Assembly: GCA_013286985.1 (NCBI GenBank)
Contig: JABDEQ010000072.1
Coordinates: forward strand, 1 to 9,458
Reading direction: 5' to 3'
Source: Bacteroidota bacterium
GTDB lineage: Bacteria > Bacteroidota > Bacteroidia > Sphingobacteriales > Sphingobacteriaceae
DNA length: 9,458 nt
This document shows, one piece after another, positions 5,829 to 9,458 of the stretch. The position numbers were made by a program, and so were the translations under genes. Every line of letters starts with the position of its first letter. The first letter of the stretch is position 1. A model generated the notes under the pieces. That model was given only the letters and a program-made list of their open reading frames with translations, was not told the DNA's origin and made no database searches.

Positions 5829-7133
5829 TTATTCAAAGGCGATTTTCTCTATTTGGTTACTTTCAATAACGTAAATATTGTTGCTTGCATCAATCGTAAT
5901 GGCTTCAAGACCAGCAAATGTAACCTGTGCCAAAGGGCCCACAGAATAAGCGCCACTACCCGTAAAAGTGGTTACTACCTGTGCTGGTGTAATTTCGCGG
6001 ATAGCTGAGAAGTTTTGGTCGGTTACAAACATATTGCCACTATTATCAAAAGCTATACCCAGAGCGTTATAAAAACTCGCAGTGGTGCCGGTACCATTCA
6101 CTTCACCAGCATTACCGCTGCCAGCAAAAACTGAAGCTACGCCGGTTTGTGTAATTTTAAGGATTTCGTAATTACCTGTTATATAAATATTGCCGCTTTT
6201 ATCTAAAGCTAAGCCATAAGGACTAATATTATTATTGGTGTAAATGGTTGTCACCACATTTGCCGGCGTAATTTTCCGTATTTCGCCCGATCCCTGATCG
6301 GCAACAAAAACATTACCGGAGGCATCTACAGCCAATGCTGTTGGGTTAGAAAACCCGGCAGTCGTTCCGGTTCCATCAGTTGACCGGCTCGTTAGGTTTC
6401 CGGCAATAGTTGAAACAAGGCCTGTGGGCGTTATTTTTCTTATCAAATTATTTATCTCATCACTTACATATATATTCCCGGTGCCGTCTATCGCAAGTCC
6501 GAATGGCTTGTTGAAGCTTGCCGAAGTGCCTTGCCCATCCGCATAACCTATTTGTCCGCTTCCTGCAAAAGTAGTCACCACCCCTGCTGGGGTAACCTTT
6601 CTGATTAAACGATTTTGCTGATCTGCTACATATACGTTTCCCGCAGCGTCAGTTACGATGCTGCTTGGCCCCCAAAATGCTGCGTTACTTCCGGTACCAT
6701 CGGCATAGCCTGCACCACCTCCGGCTAACAATGAAACAACTTCTGCCGGTTTATAAGTAAAAACCGGTCCTGTGGCGGTGACTCCGTTCACTTTTATGGT
6801 AACATTACCTGTACCCGCAGCTAAAGGAACCGCAACGGATAAACTGGTGCCACTCGAATTAACACTTAACTCAGAGGCAGCCACTCCGTTAAAAAAAACC
6901 TGGTTGAGGATTGCAGTATTACTGAAACCTATTCCCGTTAAGGTTACTGCTGTTGTATACGGCCCCGAATTAACACTTAGCGCTGTAATAGACAATTTAC
7001 TGGTAGGTGTTGGGTTAGAGTTGCTTTTTGAGCAGCCATTCAAAAAAAGCACCGCCATTATGGTGATACCAATTAATAGAATTGAATTTTTAATGTTAGC
7101 ACGAGTAGGGTTCATACAGACAGGCTTTAACAT
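5829..7133 (-). CDS. Lipoprotein with IPT/TIG domain and NHL-repeat beta-propeller
   Basis: Exported lipoprotein of 434 residues with no known catalytic motif. A lipoprotein signal ends in the lipobox LNGC, with Cys34 as the lipidated residue, followed by a short Ser/Asn/Pro linker. An IPT/TIG immunoglobulin-like domain spans about 47-127 (ITALSVNSGPYTTAVTLTG to VFTYKP). Six NHL-type blades follow, starting near 136, 190, 244, 298, 337 and 391. The full unit is 54 residues and ends in forms of DASGNVFVADQ...IRKITPxxVVTT. Blades 1, 2, 3 and 5 carry a loop with (D/N)GxGT or similar. Blade 4 lacks it (39 residues), and blade 6 is degenerate. The start is uncertain: Met7 (7115) leaves a normal 28-residue signal region and fits better than Met1. 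It begins 20 bp after the hydrolase gene stop on the same strand. A binding or scaffold role at the cell surface is likely from the fold; ligand unknown. Confidence 0.9.
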   Translation of the reverse strand: MLKPVCMNPTRANIKNSILLIGITIMAVLFLNGCSKSNSNPTPTSKLSITALSVNSGPYTTAVTLTGIGFSNTAILNQVFFNGVAASELSVNSSGTSLSVAVPLAAGTGNVTIKVNGVTATGPVFTYKPAEVVSLLAGGGAGYADGTGSNAAFWGPSSIVTDAAGNVYVADQQNRLIRKVTPAGVVTTFAGSGQIGYADGQGTSASFNKPFGLAIDGTGNIYVSDEINNLIRKITPTGLVSTIAGNLTSRSTDGTGTTAGFSNPTALAVDASGNVFVADQGSGEIRKITPANVVTTIYTNNNISPYGLALDKSGNIYITGNYEILKITQTGVASVFAGSGNAGEVNGTGTTASFYNALGIAFDNSGNMFVTDQNFSAIREITPAQVVTTFTGSGAYSVGPLAQVTFAGLEAITIDASNNIYVIESNQIEKIAFE

Positions 7134-7153
7134 TAAAGATACTATATCCTTTA
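7134..7153 (-). promoter_or_regulatory. Imperfect inverted repeat with -7-like element before the lipoprotein gene
   Basis: The 20-bp gap between the hydrolase stop and the lipoprotein ORF reads TAAAGGATA-TAG-TATCTTTA on the - strand: an 8-bp inverted repeat with one bulged base. Its second half, TATCTTTA (7141 to 7134), matches TAnnTTTG at 5 of 6 fixed positions. If it is a promoter, transcription would start around the first ATG, favouring Met7 as the translation start. No convincing -33 element is seen. Confidence 0.3.
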
Positions 7154-7690
7154 CTATTTATCCAGCAATTTCAAAATATCCAGCCCTTTATCCCATTCTC
7201 CTAAACCCGATGCTGCATTGATGTGCCCTGCATCGCCGATATTAATCAATTCGCTGCCCCAGGCATTTGCAAAGAATTGAGCTCGTTCAAAGGTTACATA
7301 AAAGTCATTAGTGCTGGTGACCGTAATAGTGTGGAATGGTAATTTATTTAAAGGAACAGGTGTAAAGCCGGTAGTTCCGGGTGGATAGCTTTCAGCTTCG
7401 GTATCGCTGGGTGCAACCAGCAGGGCTCCTTTTATTTTGATATTGAATTTTTGTGCCCAATAGGCAATTGTAGTGCAGGCCAGGCTATGGCCAACCAAAA
7501 TTATGTCAGCCGCGTTGTGCTTTTTTACTTCGTTGTTGATGTTTTCTATCCAGCCGGCGCAAACCGGGGCATCCCAGTCATTTTGCTCAACGCGGATAAA
7601 ATTAAATTGCTTTTCCCAAATGGATTGCCAATGTTGTGGCCCTGAATTACCCAGGCCCGGGATAGTTAGGATGGTAGATTTAAAGGTCAT
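7154..7690 (-). CDS. RBBP9/YdeN-family alpha/beta serine hydrolase
   Basis: Small cytoplasmic alpha/beta hydrolase of 178 residues, the usual size for the RBBP9/YdeN group. The N-terminal TIPGLGNSGPQHWQSIWE (9-26) is typical of the family, with the GLGNS loop forming the oxyanion region. The nucleophile is Ser69 in GHSLA (67-71), the acid Asp129 in TSTNDFYV (125-132), and the base His156 in GDAGHINAASGLGEW (152-166). All three triad members are present, so it should be active. Physiological substrates in this family are mostly unknown; esterase or peptidase-like activity is the general expectation. There is no signal peptide. The ATG at 7690 gives the family N-terminus. It lies 68 bp downstream of bshC and 20 bp upstream of the lipoprotein gene, all on the - strand. 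TACTTTTA (7703 to 7696) resembles a -7 element just before the start, but no -33 partner is clear. Confidence 0.9.
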   Translation of the reverse strand: MTFKSTILTIPGLGNSGPQHWQSIWEKQFNFIRVEQNDWDAPVCAGWIENINNEVKKHNAADIILVGHSLACTTIAYWAQKFNIKIKGALLVAPSDTEAESYPPGTTGFTPVPLNKLPFHTITVTSTNDFYVTFERAQFFANAWGSELINIGDAGHINAASGLGEWDKGLDILKLLDK

Positions 7691-7758
7691 GACGGTAAAA
7701 GTAAATTTTTTTGATTAAATCATACCAATTATTTCACTCCTGTAAATGGTGGTTCAGA

Positions 7759-9360
7759 CTACTCCGTCAGCACCGTAAACTTAAAATCAAGCGGCTCAAA
7801 ATTGCGGATCAGTTCATCAATAAAATGTTGACCCCATTTAACATAAAATAAGCCGAAATTTTCGGTGCGTTCCTGTAAACTGTCTTTTGGGAAAATGTCG
7901 CCTTTGATATGTTCTACCTGTTCCAGGCGGGTGTGGTAATTTATTTTCTCGGCCTTTACCAGCTTCTTTTCCAGATTGTCTATCGCATGTTTCAGCCTGG
8001 CTTGCACAGCATCTGTTGAAGGAACCAGTGTGCTGTCAATTTTGTGGGCACGCAGTTTTATTTTTTCAAAAACGCTGCTTAGTTCGCGCCACTCTTCGGT
8101 TAGGCTTAAGGTATGTTTGCTGTGTTTTTTTACCCAGCAGTTTTTAATATCATCGGTGCTTTTAAACAGATCAGCGGGAGCAAGCTCCATTTTTGAAATT
8201 TTGGATGCTGTTTCCTTACCGATAACCAAACCAGAGTTTCTTAATATCAGGATAGGAAAATCGACCTTATAAAAATCAAAGTTCGATTTTAGCTCCAGCC
8301 AGTAAACTACTTCGGCACCACCGCCAACGTAGGCTATATTAGGCAAAATACACTCCTGGTAAAGCGGACGCATCACCACGTTGGGGCTAAATCTTTCCGG
8401 ATGTTGTTTAATTTCCTGTTTTAATTCAGCTTCCGAAAAGCTGATTTCGCTGTTTAAAACCTGGTAGTTATCACTTTCAAAAACAATGCGTTCACGCAAA
8501 CCATCCAGCAGGTAAAAGAAGTTGATTTCGCGCGGATTCACCTGGATATGGACGCCCAACTGATGTAATTGCTCATTGGTTGCGCTGATGTTTTTAAAGC
8601 TGTTTTGCTCCATAATATCGCGCTCCATAATGGGCGCAAACTGTTGTTTAAACTGATGACCATCAGCATCGATAACTACAAGGCCATACTGGCCAAACAG
8701 GGCGTTTACCAGGTATCGGGTGGCATCGGCCAGTTTATCAAATTTGGTATAAGCAGATTCTACAATTTCGGCGAGCTCAGCGGCATGTTTCTCAATACCC
8801 AATGCGCCTTTGTATTGATTGAGCGCCTGGCGCATAGTTTCGGGATTGATACGCCCGGTAGCGCCGGATGCCTCATACCACCAATGCACCTTTTTACCGC
8901 CAATATTGGTATAATTTATTTCGGCGAAGTCATGATCCTCAGATGCCATCCAGTAAACCGGCACAAAGTTTTTATCGGGGAAAGCTTCTTTTAGCTGGCG
9001 CGATAATTTAATGGCGGTTACAATTTTATAGATGAAATACAGGGGTCCGGCAAATATATTGAGCTGATGGCCCGTGGTAACGGTATAGGTGTCATCAGCC
9101 TGTAGGAGTTTAATATTTTCGAGCGCCGATTGCGCATGATAGGCGGTGCTTAGTCCGTTTTGTTCATATTGTTTTGTAAGCACATTTACCAAAGTATGGC
9201 GGTTGGCAATTACCTTTTTACTTTCCAGTAAATCGGCAAAACCCTTCATATCGGGCCGGTGACTGTAAAATGAGCGGAGTTCCGGAATGTTTTCCAGGTA
9301 ATCGGATATGGTTTGGGAAAAGTATCCCGTTTCTTTGTAGTCTATACAGGCTGAGTCCAT
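7759..9360 (-). CDS. bshC: Bacillithiol biosynthesis cysteine-adding enzyme BshC
   Basis: Last enzyme of bacillithiol synthesis, proposed to join L-cysteine to glucosaminyl-malate made by BshA and BshB; cytoplasmic. The 533 residues match the roughly 540 of the B. subtilis protein. The Rossmann-like core has TTGHQLNIFAGPLYFIYKIV (95-114) and PVYWMASEDHDFAEIN (134-149). A second conserved stretch covers SPNVVMRPLYQE (325-336) and PNIAYVGGGAEVVYWLEL (340-357). A helical, coiled-coil-prone arm lies at about 422-485, before the C-terminal family block PKDSLQERTEN (491-501) and FYVKWG. The ATG at 9360 leads into the usual Bacteroidota beginning (IDYKETGYFSQ). bshA and bshB are not in the window, which is common, since these genes are scattered in many Bacteroidota. 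The 68-bp gap to the hydrolase gene shows no strong terminator, so read-through is possible. A -7-like element lies about 90 bp upstream. Confidence 0.95.
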   Translation of the reverse strand: MDSACIDYKETGYFSQTISDYLENIPELRSFYSHRPDMKGFADLLESKKVIANRHTLVNVLTKQYEQNGLSTAYHAQSALENIKLLQADDTYTVTTGHQLNIFAGPLYFIYKIVTAIKLSRQLKEAFPDKNFVPVYWMASEDHDFAEINYTNIGGKKVHWWYEASGATGRINPETMRQALNQYKGALGIEKHAAELAEIVESAYTKFDKLADATRYLVNALFGQYGLVVIDADGHQFKQQFAPIMERDIMEQNSFKNISATNEQLHQLGVHIQVNPREINFFYLLDGLRERIVFESDNYQVLNSEISFSEAELKQEIKQHPERFSPNVVMRPLYQECILPNIAYVGGGAEVVYWLELKSNFDFYKVDFPILILRNSGLVIGKETASKISKMELAPADLFKSTDDIKNCWVKKHSKHTLSLTEEWRELSSVFEKIKLRAHKIDSTLVPSTDAVQARLKHAIDNLEKKLVKAEKINYHTRLEQVEHIKGDIFPKDSLQERTENFGLFYVKWGQHFIDELIRNFEPLDFKFTVLTE

Positions 9361-9364
9361 TGTT

Positions 9365-9452
9365 GATTTCGGATTTGCGCCACCGCTAAAGCTAAGGCGT
9401 CACGCGGTCGGATGTTCGATTTCGGATTTCAAAAATCCCATTTCAAAACAAA
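9365..9452. repeat. 7-bp iterated units upstream of bshC
   Basis: GATTTCG and GATTTGC (9365-9378) are followed by an unrelated GC-richer stretch. A second run then divides into 7-bp steps: GATGTTC, GATTTCG, GATTTCA, AAAATCC, CATTTCA, AAACAAA (9411-9452). ATTTCAAAA recurs at 14 bp (9426-9434 and 9440-9448), and GGATTT-CAA-AAATCC (9424-9438) can fold into a small hairpin. The units resemble the run after lepB at 4517-4551. Confidence 0.5.
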
Positions 9453-9456
9453 CTTA
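9449..9456 (-). promoter_or_regulatory. Candidate -7 element for bshC
   Basis: On the - strand TAAGTTTG (9456 to 9449) matches the Bacteroidota -7 consensus TAnnTTTG exactly. The -33 partner would fall beyond the window. Use of this site would give bshC an untranslated leader of roughly 85 nt containing the 7-bp repeats. A short motif like this can occur by chance. Confidence 0.35.
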
Positions 9457-9458
9457 TG

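Noticed and set aside
6772..7221. 149-codon + strand reading frame opposite the lipoprotein start
   Set aside because: It is antisense to the signal peptide and IPT/TIG region of the lipoprotein gene and to the hydrolase 3' end, and it has no recognisable domain.
7712..7722. TGATTAAATCA palindrome upstream of the hydrolase gene as an FNR/CRP-type operator
   Set aside because: The half-site spacing is wrong for TTGAT-N4-ATCAA, the region is very AT-rich, and no regulator context is present.
9456..9458. Terminal ATG as the start of a divergent + strand gene
   Set aside because: Only the three bases are visible. Nothing downstream is available to support a coding region.

Overview
The window reads as ordinary chromosomal DNA from a Bacteroidota bacterium, most likely a sphingobacterium of the Pedobacter/Mucilaginibacter kind. 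The reasons are moderate GC, a lack of Shine-Dalgarno sequences before most starts, a match to the Bacteroidota -7 promoter element (TAnnTTTG), the gene set parA-parB-DUF5683-dapB-lepB, a bacillithiol gene and a surface lipoprotein of the NHL type. The family assignment is an inference from memory of such genomes; no database was consulted.

Left half (1-4511, all + strand): parA (missing only its first few codons at the window edge), parB, a small secreted/membrane protein of the DUF5683 family, dapB (lysine/diaminopimelate synthesis) and lepB (type I signal peptidase). ParA and ParB form the chromosome partition pair. DapB supplies a peptidoglycan precursor and LepB cuts exported proteins, so the block joins chromosome segregation with envelope building. 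A small hairpin follows parB and another inverted repeat precedes dapB, so the block is probably several transcription units.

Middle (4512-4625): a 114-bp convergent spacer made of degenerate short iterated repeats: five 7-bp units, then about four TTCTGTAAA-like units. The best intrinsic terminator in the window for lepB lies beyond this spacer, inside the 3' end of the opposing gene. A weaker terminator for the opposing gene lies inside the spacer, so the two mRNAs probably overlap at their 3' ends.

Right half (4626-9360, all - strand; in transcription order): bshC (bacillithiol synthesis, cysteine-adding step), a small RBBP9/YdeN-type serine hydrolase, an IPT/TIG plus NHL-propeller lipoprotein, and an Ldh_2-family NAD(P)-dependent oxidoreductase. 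The last has a near-consensus promoter so close to its ATG that its message may be almost leaderless. Upstream of bshC (9361-9458) lie more 7-bp iterated units resembling those after lepB.

All nine genes look intact apart from the cut parA start. I see no RNA genes, insertion sequences, CRISPR arrays, phage genes or defence genes. I do not see a new multi-gene system here. The most worthwhile leads are the overlapping convergent 3' ends, the phased 7-bp intergenic repeats, the near-leaderless promoter and the uncharacterised DUF5683 protein inside the partition cluster.
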